64,000 nucleotides of DNA, taken from positions 156,678 to 220,677 of the forward strand of contig JAHCIH010000001.1 of the NCBI GenBank assembly GCA_026129335.1. The letters run 5' to 3'. Each line of letters starts with the position of its first letter. The stretch's first letter is position 1. Below, piece by piece: positions 46,218-54,357 of the stretch. Source of the DNA: Anaerolineales bacterium (GTDB lineage Bacteria > Chloroflexota > Anaerolineae > Anaerolineales > UBA11579). The notes under the pieces are model-generated. The model searched no databases. It was not told the DNA's origin and saw only the letters and a program-made list of their open reading frames with translations. The position numbers were made by a program, and so were the translations under genes.

Positions 46218-46571
46218 CTACTTGGGCAGCTGCGCGGCCCGCTTGGACAGCGACAGCCCCAGGAACATGACGCCGATGCCGAAGATGGGGTGCAGAGCCC
46301 CGATCAGCGGCTGTTGGTCGTGGACCAGCAGCCGTTGGGCGCCGAGCAAGGCAAAGGCCAGCAGGCTGAGGCCGATGATGCGCGGACCCATTTTGCCGGC
46401 TACGGACAGCACGAGCATCAGCAGCAGGGCGATGGTCATGATCTGGCCGCTCATCGAATGGTAGCCGGCGGGGATGGCGCCGAAATAGGCCGCGCCGATC
46501 AGGATGATCTGCACAAAGCCCCAATAGAAGACGGCTTTGCCCAGACCGATGAAAAGATTGCGTACATTCAC
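46218..46571 (-). CDS. Small membrane protein, DUF6220-like
   Basis: 117 residues from a GTG at 46571 with GGAGG 7 bases upstream; the long frame upstream of it is a shadow of the DNA-binding gene. Four hydrophobic segments with His residues near segment ends (YHSMSGQ, LHPIFGIGV), which resembles DUF6220. Its function is unknown. Confidence 0.55.
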   Translation of the reverse strand: MNVRNLFIGLGKAVFYWGFVQIILIGAAYFGAIPAGYHSMSGQIMTIALLLMLVLSVAGKMGPRIIGLSLLAFALLGAQRLLVHDQQPLIGALHPIFGIGVMFLGLSLSKRAAQLPK

Positions 46572-46621
46572 AGTGATGCCTCCGAGGGAATGAATGGCTG
46601 GTGTTAGTAGACCAATTATAG

Positions 46622-46656
46622 AGCCAAACAAACGCCCCGCCAATTGGCGGGGCGTT
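46622..46656 (-). terminator. Terminator of the 46660 gene
   Basis: AACGCCCCGCC / GGCGGGGCGTT around AATT, followed by TTGTTTGG on the minus strand. It resembles the terminator at 19103. Confidence 0.8.
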
Positions 46657-46659
46657 GGG

Positions 46660-47316
46660 CTACTTGCGGTTGGCCGAGAAGGCCTGGTAAGTCTCGAGCA
46701 ATGAGAGCAATACCTGGTTGGTGAAAGCGTCCATACGGCGGGCCATGTCCCCCCAAGCCTGGGCCGAGCGGATGGCGGCTTCTTCGTAGGAAGCCAGCAG
46801 CGCTTCCTGCAGCGCATTGCGGAAGAACAGGAAGGCCTGGGTGGCCTGCACCGAGTCCAGGCCGTGGCGGCGGCCCAGGGTGGCGTAATCGTAGCCCATG
46901 GCGCGCGCTTCGGCTTGGCCCACCTCTTCGTCGGAAGCGAGGAAGGTGTTGAGCCCCTGCATCAGCTTGCGGCCGCTGCGGGCGTATTCGCCGCGGGCGG
47001 CCTCGTCCAGCTTCTGGTACCAGTCCTGCTGGGCCAGGGCGCCTTCGCTGATCTGCACGCGGGTATAGCCCAGGGCGCTCTGCACCAGCTGGGCCGCCTC
47101 AGCCTTGGAGGCGTTGGCGCGCTGCGATTTGGCCCACAGGTCGAGCTCCTGGCGGCGGAAACGGCGGTGGCCGCCCTGGGTGCGGTGGCTGGGCAGGTGG
47201 CCGCGGTCGGCCCAATTGCGCACGGTGCTGGGGTGCACGCCCAGCCAGCTGGCCACTTCGCTCAGGGTCAGCCAATCCGTGTTGGCATGTTTGGGTTGTG
47301 TGATGGCGGTGTCCAT
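46660..47316 (-). CDS. MerR/excisionase-type DNA-binding protein
   Basis: 218 residues. Residues 13-62 form a helix-turn-helix of the MerR/HTH_17 type (LTLSEVASWLGVHPSTVRNWADRGHLPSHRTQGGHRRFRRQEL), followed by a helical region of about 150 residues that could be a sensory or oligomer domain. No cysteine pattern for metal sensing is seen. The start is preceded by AACAAAGA, with no strong ribosome binding site. It is a single-gene unit. Confidence 0.75.
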   Translation of the reverse strand: MDTAITQPKHANTDWLTLSEVASWLGVHPSTVRNWADRGHLPSHRTQGGHRRFRRQELDLWAKSQRANASKAEAAQLVQSALGYTRVQISEGALAQQDWYQKLDEAARGEYARSGRKLMQGLNTFLASDEEVGQAEARAMGYDYATLGRRHGLDSVQATQAFLFFRNALQEALLASYEEAAIRSAQAWGDMARRMDAFTNQVLLSLLETYQAFSANRK

Positions 47317-47393
47317 TCTTTGTTGGTCGCTAACCTACAAATTCTATCAACGAGGAACCACGGCGAACAATGGAGGTTTTGGAGATTAGTAAC

Positions 47394-47512
47394 CGTCATT
47401 GCGAGGAAGCCCGGCGTTAGCCAGGGCTGACGAAGCAATCTAAGCGTTGATTTGTGCACCGAGATTGCTTCGTCGCTTCGCTGGCTGCGGCGCTCCTCTC
47501 CTCGCAATGACG
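47394..47512. repeat. Family B repeat, full length
   Basis: 119 bases bounded by CGTCATTGCGAGG and CCTCGCAATGACG, with CGAAGCAATCT and AGATTGCTTCG inside, separated by a short variable centre. It is a nested palindrome. Confidence 0.85.
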
Positions 47513-47556
47513 AATGGGGCTCTTTGTGTCTTTGTGGTTAGCTCTGCATTGATTGG

Positions 47557-47607
47557 GTAGGGGCGCAGCATCCCTTCGCTTCGCTCAGGACAGGGCTGCG
47601 TCCCTAC
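47557..47607. repeat. Family A-like repeat with long loop
   Basis: GTAGGGGCGCAGC and GCTGCGTCCCTAC are complementary ends of a 51-base element with an inner CCCTTCGC..AGGACAGGG stem. Confidence 0.7.
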
Positions 47608-47611
47608 GACC

Positions 47612-48571
47612 CTATGCGAAGACAGGCTCGTCGGCGAACGCGTCCACCAGGGCGGTGAAGTCACCGGGCGTCTCACTGGTCAACAGTTGCTGGCGCTGCT
47701 CGGTGCTCAGGCGGAAGGGGCTGATGTAGCGGCTGGCGTGCTTGCGGAAGAGCACCAGGCCGCGCTCCGCGCCGTAAAAATCCAACATCGCGTCCAAGTG
47801 GGCCAGCATGGTCTCGCGCACCTGCTCGGCGGGCACATCCTCGCGGTCCAGGCCGGCGAAGATCCACGGGTTGCCAATCGCGGCGCGGCCGATCATCACC
47901 GCGTCGCAGCCGGTGAAGCGGCGCATGCGGGCGATGTCGGCGACGCTGCGCACATCCCCGTTGCCGATCACCGGGATGCTCAACGCGGCCTTCACCTCGG
48001 CGATGGCCTCCCAGTTCGCCTCGCCCTTGTAGGCTTGCTTTTTGGTGCGCCCGTGCACGGCCAGCAGCTGGCCGCCGTTGTCCTGCACAATGCGGGCGAT
48101 CTCCAGGTAGTTGAGGTTGTCCTCGTCCCAGCCCAGGCGCATTTTGCCGGTAACCGGAATGTCCAATTCCCGGCTCAGGCTGCTGAAGATCTGCGCCACC
48201 TTGGCCGGCTGGCGCAGCAGGCCGGCGCCAGCCCCGCGGCCGGCCACCGTCTTGGCTGAGCAGCCCATATTGACGTCGATGATGTCCGGGTTGCGTTCAC
48301 GCAGGCGCAGCGCCGCCTCCAGCAGGCGGGCCGGATCGTCGTCGAAGAGCTGGAAGGTGATCGGGCGCTCGCCTTGGCTGTAGGTCAGGCGGCGCTCCAG
48401 CGCCGGATGAACGTTGACCACGTCGATGGCGTTGACGAATTCGGTATAGCTCATCGCCGAGCCCAGGCGGCGGGCCATGGCGCGGAAAGGCAGGTCCGAG
48501 AAGCCGTCCATTGGCGAGAGGATCGCTTCGCCGTAGACGGGCAGGTTGCCGATGTGGAAGGTGGGTTCCAT
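47612..48571 (-). CDS. tRNA-dihydrouridine synthase
   Basis: 319 residues. FMN-dependent reduction of uridines in the D-loop of tRNA. Signatures: SPMDGFSDLPFRAMAR near 20, ITFQLFDDDP near 71, DVNMGCSAKTVAGRGAGAGLL near 98 with the catalytic Cys and GAGL loop, and VHGRTKKQAYKG near 170. The DusB/DusC-type length fits. The start lies 10 bases after the stop of the DUF3307 gene, and a TAGAAT element that overlaps the stop codon ends 7 bases before the ATG. Confidence 0.93.
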   Translation of the reverse strand: MEPTFHIGNLPVYGEAILSPMDGFSDLPFRAMARRLGSAMSYTEFVNAIDVVNVHPALERRLTYSQGERPITFQLFDDDPARLLEAALRLRERNPDIIDVNMGCSAKTVAGRGAGAGLLRQPAKVAQIFSSLSRELDIPVTGKMRLGWDEDNLNYLEIARIVQDNGGQLLAVHGRTKKQAYKGEANWEAIAEVKAALSIPVIGNGDVRSVADIARMRRFTGCDAVMIGRAAIGNPWIFAGLDREDVPAEQVRETMLAHLDAMLDFYGAERGLVLFRKHASRYISPFRLSTEQRQQLLTSETPGDFTALVDAFADEPVFA

Positions 48572-48584
48572 CGCCCCTATTCTA
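48572..48584 (-). promoter_or_regulatory. -10 element abutting the dus start
   Basis: TAGAAT at 48584..48579 is followed by AGGGGCG and the ATG; the gap is 7 bases. It overlaps the stop codon of the upstream gene. Confidence 0.35.
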
Positions 48585-48920
48585 ACCAGCCGCCAGCAGG
48601 GCCACCAGCGCCAGCAAAATTAGGTGAGCGGCCTGGTCTTGCCACAGTTCAAAGGCCGGTTCGTAGGCGCCCAGCTTCTGCGCGAACAAAGCGCGCAGCC
48701 AGATCAATGGCTTGCGCGTATCGATCAGTAGGTGCGAAATGCCCAGCGCCAGGGCGGCGTTTGCCGGCAGCACCAGCAGGTAGCCCAGGGTGTGGATGCC
48801 GCTGTGCACCCAGGCGGCCGGGTGGTACAGGCTGGTTTTGTGCTGCGCCATCCAGTCGCTCTGCAGGAACCAGTCGGCGGCCAGATGCACGATCAGACCC
48901 TTGAGGAACAGCTCGCTCAT
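48582..48920 (-). CDS. DUF3307 membrane protein
   Basis: 112 residues with three or four hydrophobic segments. HLAADWFLQSDWMAQHKTS near residue 12 and SHLLIDTRKP near 62 are the conserved motifs of DUF3307. Its function is unknown. Its start overlaps the end of the kinase gene by 4 bases, which ties it to the cyclase/kinase operon. Confidence 0.8.
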   Translation of the reverse strand: MSELFLKGLIVHLAADWFLQSDWMAQHKTSLYHPAAWVHSGIHTLGYLLVLPANAALALGISHLLIDTRKPLIWLRALFAQKLGAYEPAFELWQDQAAHLILLALVALLAAG

Positions 48921-50305
48921 CGCCGCGCCCCACTGGCGGGCAGCCAGACTTCGAAGCGCGTGCCACCCGGCTCTGAGGACAGTAGGATGTCCCCGCCGTG
49001 CTTGTGGACGACGACGTTGTAGCTGATGTTCAGGCCCAACCCACTGCCTTGGCCGGGCGGCTTGGTAGTAAAGAAAGCGTCGAAGACCCTGGGCTGGATA
49101 GCTTCGGGAATCCCCGGGCCGTTGTCCTCAAAGGCGACCACCGCCCAGTCGCCCTCGAGGCGGGTTTCGATCTCGATCTCGCCTTGGCCGTCCATGGCGG
49201 CGATGGCGTTGTCGAGAATGTTGGTCCACACCTGGTTGAGTTCGCTGCCGTAACCCTGGATGGCCGGCAGGTCCGGCGCGTAACGGCGTTTCACATTCAC
49301 CCCGCCGCGCAGTTTGCTGCCCAGGATCAGCAGCGTGTCCTCGATGCCGGCATGCAGGTCCACCGCCTGCACAGGCGCCTGGTCCAGATAGGTGTAGGAT
49401 TTGAGCGCCCCGACGATGGCGGAGACCCGCCGAGCGCCGGCGCCGATCTCGGCCAGCAGGGCATGGGCGGCGTAGCTGGCGCCCAGCCAGGCAAGCACCG
49501 CGGCCAACTCCTGCGGCGCGAACTGTGCGGCCAGCTCATCCAGCGTCGCGGGCGTATAACCCAGGTCAGCCAACTGGCCCGCGCCGCCGGTGGGCAGGCC
49601 ACGCCCATGCAGCCCGGCCTCCAACGCGGCCATGCGGTCGCTGCGTTCCAGCGCGTCCAGGCCCGCCGGGGCAGTGGCCCGCGCCTGCGCTTCGGCGTGC
49701 AATGCTTCGGCGCGGGCGGCTTTCTCTTTGGGCATGGCCAAACCATCCAGCGCGCTGCGCGCGGCCAATAAAGCGGCCAGGCTGCTTTGCAGCTGCTCGG
49801 CGCCGCGCTGGATGGCCGCGGCGGGGTTGTTCAGTTCGTGGGCCACGCCGGCGGTCAGCGTGCCCAGCTGGGCGAGGTTTTCGCTTTGCTGCATCGCCGC
49901 CTGGGTCCCGCGCAAGCGGGCCAGCATCTCGCGAAACATGGCGTGCAGCAAGGTGCGGCTGCTGGAGAGCAATTCATCGAAAGATCGCTTGGGGATGGCC
50001 AGCAGCACGCTGTCGCTGTGCGCTTTTACGCTGGCCATGCGCGGTGCCTCGTCGAAGAGGGCCACTTCACCAATCAGCTCGCCGGGGCCACGCAGCGCCA
50101 GCAGCATTTCACGGCCCGCCGAGGCCTTGAGCACCTCCAGACGGCCGCTTTGGATCACATAGGCTTCGCCGCCTGCATCGCCCTCGCGGAAAAGCATCTC
50201 CCCCGCGGCGAGCCTGACTTCGCTGAGCATATCCGCCAGACCTTGCAGGTCTTTTTCGTCCAGGCCCGCGAACAGCGATATCTGCCTGAGTGCGTCCAGC
50301 CTCAT
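48917..50305 (-). CDS. Histidine kinase with N-terminal cyclic-nucleotide-binding domain
   Basis: 462 residues. Residues 5-120 form a CNB domain with GELIGEVALFDEAPRMASV near 92, which matches the phosphate-binding cassette including the Arg that contacts the cyclic phosphate. Then a helical region with the H-box TAGVAHELNNPAAA near 150, and the HATPase domain with ELNQVWTNILDNAIAAMDG (N-box), FEDNGPGIP and GSGLGLNISYNVV (G boxes). No membrane segment. Its start overlaps the receiver-flavoreductase stop (ATGA-type). It would phosphorylate a receiver in response to cAMP or cGMP. Confidence 0.88.
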   Translation of the reverse strand: MRLDALRQISLFAGLDEKDLQGLADMLSEVRLAAGEMLFREGDAGGEAYVIQSGRLEVLKASAGREMLLALRGPGELIGEVALFDEAPRMASVKAHSDSVLLAIPKRSFDELLSSSRTLLHAMFREMLARLRGTQAAMQQSENLAQLGTLTAGVAHELNNPAAAIQRGAEQLQSSLAALLAARSALDGLAMPKEKAARAEALHAEAQARATAPAGLDALERSDRMAALEAGLHGRGLPTGGAGQLADLGYTPATLDELAAQFAPQELAAVLAWLGASYAAHALLAEIGAGARRVSAIVGALKSYTYLDQAPVQAVDLHAGIEDTLLILGSKLRGGVNVKRRYAPDLPAIQGYGSELNQVWTNILDNAIAAMDGQGEIEIETRLEGDWAVVAFEDNGPGIPEAIQPRVFDAFFTTKPPGQGSGLGLNISYNVVVHKHGGDILLSSEPGGTRFEVWLPASGARR

Positions 50306-51960
50306 ACCGTCCTGAGGTATTGGTGCACTAGGCTCACGGCGATGCCGCCCTGGCCCACCGCCGAGCCCACCCGGCGGATGGCCGCGTGGCGCACATCCCC
50401 GGCGGCGAAGATGCCCGGCACCGAGGTTTCCAATAGATAGGGGTCGCGCTCCAACGGCCAGCTTTTCGGCCAGGCGCCGTTTTGCAGCAAGTCGCTGCCG
50501 GTCAAAATGAAGCCCTGCGAGTTGCGCTCCACCAGGCCGGCGACCATCTCGGTATGCGCTTCAGCGCCGATAAAGATGAACAAGGCGGCCGCGGGCAGGG
50601 AGCGCACTTTGCCGCTTTCCACATCCTTCACCCGGATTTTTTCCAGGCGGCCGGTGCCGGCGACGCCTTCCACCTGGCTGTTGGCGAGCACCCGGATGTT
50701 GGGCGCCGCCTTCACCTGCTCGACGAGGTACTGCGACATGCCCTTCAGCATGGGCGCGCGCACCAGGATGGTCACCTGTTTGGCGTATTTGGCCAGGCCG
50801 ATGGCGCCCTGGCCGGCCGAATTGGCCCCGCCGAGCACATAGACGTGCCTGCCTTTGTAGCTCATCGCCTCGGTGACCGCTGCGCCGTAGTACACACCGG
50901 CGCCTTGCAGGTCTCTGACACCCGGAGCGTCCAACTGGCGCAGGGTGACCCCGCTGGCGATGATCAGCGCCAGGCAGCTGAGTTCCTCGCCGTCATCCAG
51001 GGTGAGGATCTTGTAATTGCCCTCGGCGCGCACGGCGCGCACCTCGCGGGCGGTGAGCACTTCGCAGCCCAGACGCACCGCCTGGTCCGTGGCGCGGCGG
51101 GCCAGTTCGCGCCCACTGACGCCGTTGGGGAAGCCGAGGTAGTTTTCGATGCGCGCGCTGGTGCCCGCCTGGCCGCCGGTGGCGCGGCGCTCGATGATCA
51201 GCGTGCGCAGGCCCTCGGAGGAGGCGTATACCGCGGCGCTGAGCCCGGCCGGCCCGCCGCCGATGATGATCAGGTCGTAATGTTCTTCGGAGGCCTGGGT
51301 GCGGATGCCGACCTTCTCGGCCAGGGCGCGCTCCACTGGCGCGACCAGTTGGCTGCCGTCCGGGAAGAAGACCACCGGCAGCCTCCCGCCGGCCTCGGGC
51401 ACAGCTTCCACCAGAAGCCGCGCCTCAGCGTCGTTTTCGACATCCAGCCACTGGTAGCCAATCCGGTTGCGGGCGAGGAAGTCTTTGACTGCGTGGCTGC
51501 TGGCGGACCACAGGGTGCCGGCCACGCGGATGCCGTCGTAGGGCAGCGCCGCCTGGCTCAACCACTCGTCCAGCAGTTCGTCCAGCACCGGGTAGAGGTG
51601 TTCCTCAGGCGGGTGCCAGGGCTTCATCAGGTAATGGTCGAGCCCGATGGTGTTGATGCTGGCAATGGCCACTTCGGTGTCGGCGTAGGCGGTGAGCAGC
51701 ACCTGGCGCGCATCGCCGTAATATTTGCGCGCCTCGGCCAGGAATTCGATCCCGGTGATGCCGGGCATGCGCTGGTCTACCAGGAAGAGGGCGACGGGGT
51801 CGTTGCGCTTTTTCAGCGCTTTGACCAGTTCCAGGGCCTCGGCCCCGGAGCCGGCTTTGAGCACGCGATAGGTCTCGCCGTATTGCGAGAGCAGGTCGCG
51901 CTCGATGGCGTTGAGCACCTGTACTTCATCGTCCAGCGCGAGGATGACCGGCTTCGCCAT
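50302..51960 (-). CDS. Receiver domain fused to thioredoxin-reductase-like flavoprotein
   Basis: 552 residues. Residues 1-125 are a CheY-like receiver with LALDDE, phosphorylatable Asp in FLVDQRMPG, LLTAYADTE and the conserved Lys of LMKPW. A thioredoxin-like region follows at about 145-215 (GTLWSASSHAVKDFLARN). Residues 225-545 are a two-domain FAD/NAD(P)H oxidoreductase (IIIGGGPAGLSAAVYAS and VYVLGGANSAGQGAIGLA). The redox CxxC expected at YCATCDG is replaced by GVYYGAAVTEA, so it is not a thioredoxin reductase in the usual sense. It is coupled to the kinase gene by a 4-base overlap. Confidence 0.88.
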   Translation of the reverse strand: MAKPVILALDDEVQVLNAIERDLLSQYGETYRVLKAGSGAEALELVKALKKRNDPVALFLVDQRMPGITGIEFLAEARKYYGDARQVLLTAYADTEVAIASINTIGLDHYLMKPWHPPEEHLYPVLDELLDEWLSQAALPYDGIRVAGTLWSASSHAVKDFLARNRIGYQWLDVENDAEARLLVEAVPEAGGRLPVVFFPDGSQLVAPVERALAEKVGIRTQASEEHYDLIIIGGGPAGLSAAVYASSEGLRTLIIERRATGGQAGTSARIENYLGFPNGVSGRELARRATDQAVRLGCEVLTAREVRAVRAEGNYKILTLDDGEELSCLALIIASGVTLRQLDAPGVRDLQGAGVYYGAAVTEAMSYKGRHVYVLGGANSAGQGAIGLAKYAKQVTILVRAPMLKGMSQYLVEQVKAAPNIRVLANSQVEGVAGTGRLEKIRVKDVESGKVRSLPAAALFIFIGAEAHTEMVAGLVERNSQGFILTGSDLLQNGAWPKSWPLERDPYLLETSVPGIFAAGDVRHAAIRRVGSAVGQGGIAVSLVHQYLRTV

Positions 51961-51972
51961 GCCTGCTCCGGA

Positions 51973-52821
51973 TCAGTTGGCGTGCTTCCATACCCAGGCG
52001 CCGACCGCCTGGCTCTTGCCTTTGAGCTCCAGGCGGCGTTTCTCCAGCCCGCCGGTGTCCAGGTCGATGTGGGCGGCGATCGTCTCGCTGACCAGGATTT
52101 CGCCGGGACCGGCGGCGGAAGAGAGGCGCGCTGCGGTGTTGGCCGCATCGCCGAGCATGGTGATGTCGGTCATGCCGTCGGGCGTGCCCACCGCGCCGAA
52201 GTAGCTGAGGCCGCTGTGCAAGCCGATGCCCACCGGCACCCAGGGGCCAGCCGGGTCGTTGTGGCCGGTGGCCTGCAGAATCTTCTGGGCGGAGCGCAGC
52301 GCGCTTTGGTGATACTGCGCCCCCGCCAGCCCCGAGACGAAGAAGGCCGCCACCTGGTCGCCAGCCAGCTTGTCGATGAAGGCGCCTTCATCGACAAGCA
52401 CGGCGGTTGCCTCGCGGTAGAAGCGGTTGATCAACTGGCTGAACTCGGCGGGGTTCCTGTTCTCAGCCAGGGCCGTGGAGCCGCGGATATCGGCGAAGAG
52501 CAGCGCCATGTCCACTTCGGCGCTGGCGTTGTTGGCCACGACCATGGTCTCGCATTCATTGCACAAGTTGGGGTTGTAGCGCGATTTGTCTTTCCCGATC
52601 GCGCGCATCAGCGGCGCGCCCGGGCCGCGGAACGGCGCATGGCACCAGATGCAGCGTGGGTCGGAGGGCAGCACCTTGAGCAGGCCTCCCTCCATGGCCA
52701 CCCGCCACTTCAGGTGGGGTGGGGAACGCCGGGCGAGGCCGGGGTATCCCTCGAGCAGCCAAACCCGCAAGACCTCATCGGCGTCCATGTCCCCGAGTAT
52801 TTTTGGCTTTTTCTCGTCCAT
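51973..52821 (-). CDS. Class III adenylyl/guanylyl cyclase with Zn-ribbon-like N-terminus
   Basis: 282 residues from the ATG at 52821, with GGAG 6 bases upstream. Residues 55-95 have two CxxC knuckles (CIWCHAPF and CNECE). Residues 105-280 are a class III cyclase domain: LLFADIRGST with the metal Asp, DKLAGDQVAAFF with the second metal Asp and the adenine-specifying Lys, and LGDAANTAARL with the transition-state Asn and Arg. All catalytic residues I looked for are present, so cAMP is the likely product. It is the first gene of the operon that contains a CNB-domain kinase. Confidence 0.88.
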   Translation of the reverse strand: MDEKKPKILGDMDADEVLRVWLLEGYPGLARRSPPHLKWRVAMEGGLLKVLPSDPRCIWCHAPFRGPGAPLMRAIGKDKSRYNPNLCNECETMVVANNASAEVDMALLFADIRGSTALAENRNPAEFSQLINRFYREATAVLVDEGAFIDKLAGDQVAAFFVSGLAGAQYHQSALRSAQKILQATGHNDPAGPWVPVGIGLHSGLSYFGAVGTPDGMTDITMLGDAANTAARLSSAAGPGEILVSETIAAHIDLDTGGLEKRRLELKGKSQAVGAWVWKHAN

Positions 52822-52955
52822 ACCGATCTCCATAGGCAGCCGGTTGCACGAATCTGGGCCCATTATCTCACCATTTGCCGTGCGGAGCAGGGGCCGAGAA
52901 GCGGGTGAAAGTGACAGTGTATACTGCTCCCATTCCAAAACCCAGGTGAAACTCA

Positions 52956-54221
52956 ATGGCGATGTCTCATTTCGAGAAAAAACTTGATTTATATGCTGAA
53001 CTGATCTTGAAGGTGGGCTTGAACTTGCAGCCCGGCCAAAAATTGGTGGTCAGCGGCAAAAACCTGTTCCGCGGCGCGCCGCTGCGCTCCGCCCCGCTGG
53101 TGCGCCGCATCGCCGCCCAGGCCTACCAGATGGGCGCGCCGCTGGTCGACGTGATGTGGGACGACGACCAGACGCAGCTGATCCGCTTCCAGCACGCCCC
53201 GCGGGACGCCTTCGGCGAGTACCCCAGCTGGCGCACTCAGGCGCTCTACGAGCACGCCAAGAACGGCGCCGCGATCATCTCGATCTACGGTGAGGACCCC
53301 GACCTGCTCAGCGGGCAGGATGCCAAGCTGGTCACCCAGGCGCAGCGCACCATGGAAAAGCACATGATGCCGCAGATGGAACTGCTGATGAAGAACGCCT
53401 ACGCCTGGCTGCTGGCCTCGGTTCCGCACCCGGCCTGGGCGGCCAAAGTCTTCCCCGACCTGCCGGCCGAGCAGCAGGAAGATGCCCTTTGGGAGCAGAT
53501 CTTTAACCTCTGCCGGCTGGACCAGCCGGACCCGCTGGCCGCCTGGGACGCGCACATCAAGCAATTGAATGAAGCCAGCAGCTACCTGAACGAGAAACAG
53601 TACGACGCGTTGCACTACACCGGCCCGGGCACGGACTTCACCGCCGGCCTGCCCGCCGGGCACGTCTGGAACAGCGCCCAGTCTGACACGCTGGGCGGCA
53701 TCACCTTCACGCCCAACCTGCCCACCGAGGAGGTCTTCACCCTGGGCCACAAGGACCGCGCCGAGGGACAGCTGGCCGCCAGCATGCCGCTGAGCTATGG
53801 AGGGCGGTTGGTGGAAGACTTCAGCCTGACCTTCAAAGACGGCCGCGTGGTGGACGTGAAGGCCAAGAAAGGCGAGGAAGTGCTGCGCGACATCCTGGCC
53901 AGCGACGACGGCGCCGGCCGCGTCGGCGAGATCGCCCTGGTGCCGCACAGCTCGCCCATCGCCCAGTCCGGCGTGCTCTTCTACAACACACTGTTCGACG
54001 AGAACGCCGCCAGCCACATCGCCATCGGCCGCGCCTACCGCTTCACGCTGAAGGGCGGCGAGACGATGAGCGACGCCGACTTCGCCGCCGCGGGCGGCAA
54101 CGACAGCCTGGTGCACGTGGACTTCATGATCGGCTCGGACAAGATGGACATCGACGGCATCACCAAAGACGGCGTCCGCGAGCCGCTGATGCGCCAGGGC
54201 GAGTGGGCGTATAAGAGTTAA
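52956..54221 (+). CDS. M29-type aminopeptidase
   Basis: 421 residues, from the ATG at 52956 (a second ATG follows two codons later). VHVDFMIGSDKMDIDGI near the C-terminus and GEIALVPHSSPIAQSGVLFYNTLFDENAASHIAIGRAY near residues 325-360 hold the metal ligands of the thermophilic aminopeptidase family. It removes N-terminal residues from peptides. It is divergent from the cyclase operon. TATACT at 52920-52925 is a likely -10, and AGGTG lies 8 bases before the ATG. Confidence 0.92.
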   Translation: MAMSHFEKKLDLYAELILKVGLNLQPGQKLVVSGKNLFRGAPLRSAPLVRRIAAQAYQMGAPLVDVMWDDDQTQLIRFQHAPRDAFGEYPSWRTQALYEHAKNGAAIISIYGEDPDLLSGQDAKLVTQAQRTMEKHMMPQMELLMKNAYAWLLASVPHPAWAAKVFPDLPAEQQEDALWEQIFNLCRLDQPDPLAAWDAHIKQLNEASSYLNEKQYDALHYTGPGTDFTAGLPAGHVWNSAQSDTLGGITFTPNLPTEEVFTLGHKDRAEGQLAASMPLSYGGRLVEDFSLTFKDGRVVDVKAKKGEEVLRDILASDDGAGRVGEIALVPHSSPIAQSGVLFYNTLFDENAASHIAIGRAYRFTLKGGETMSDADFAAAGGNDSLVHVDFMIGSDKMDIDGITKDGVREPLMRQGEWAYKS

Positions 54222-54223
54222 CC

Positions 54224-54343
54224 CGTCATTGCGAGGAGGCCCGGCGTAGCCAGGGCCGACGAAGCAATCTAAGTGTCGGGATTTGTGCACTGAGATTGCT
54301 TCGTCGCTCCGCCGGCTGCGCCGCTCCGCTCCTCGCAATGACG
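54224..54343. repeat. Family B repeat, full length
   Basis: 120 bases bounded by CGTCATTGCGAGGAGG and CTCCTCGCAATGACG with CGAAGCAATCT / AGATTGCTTCG inside. It ends 14 bases before the next gene and just 1 base before its AGGAGA ribosome binding site. Confidence 0.88.
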
Positions 54344-54357
54344 CAGGAGAGATCAAA

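Noticed and set aside
50482-52908. An 808-codon plus-strand open frame over the cyclase and receiver genes
   Set aside because: It spans two genes on the opposite strand and has shadow composition (many Ala/Gly/Gln/His).
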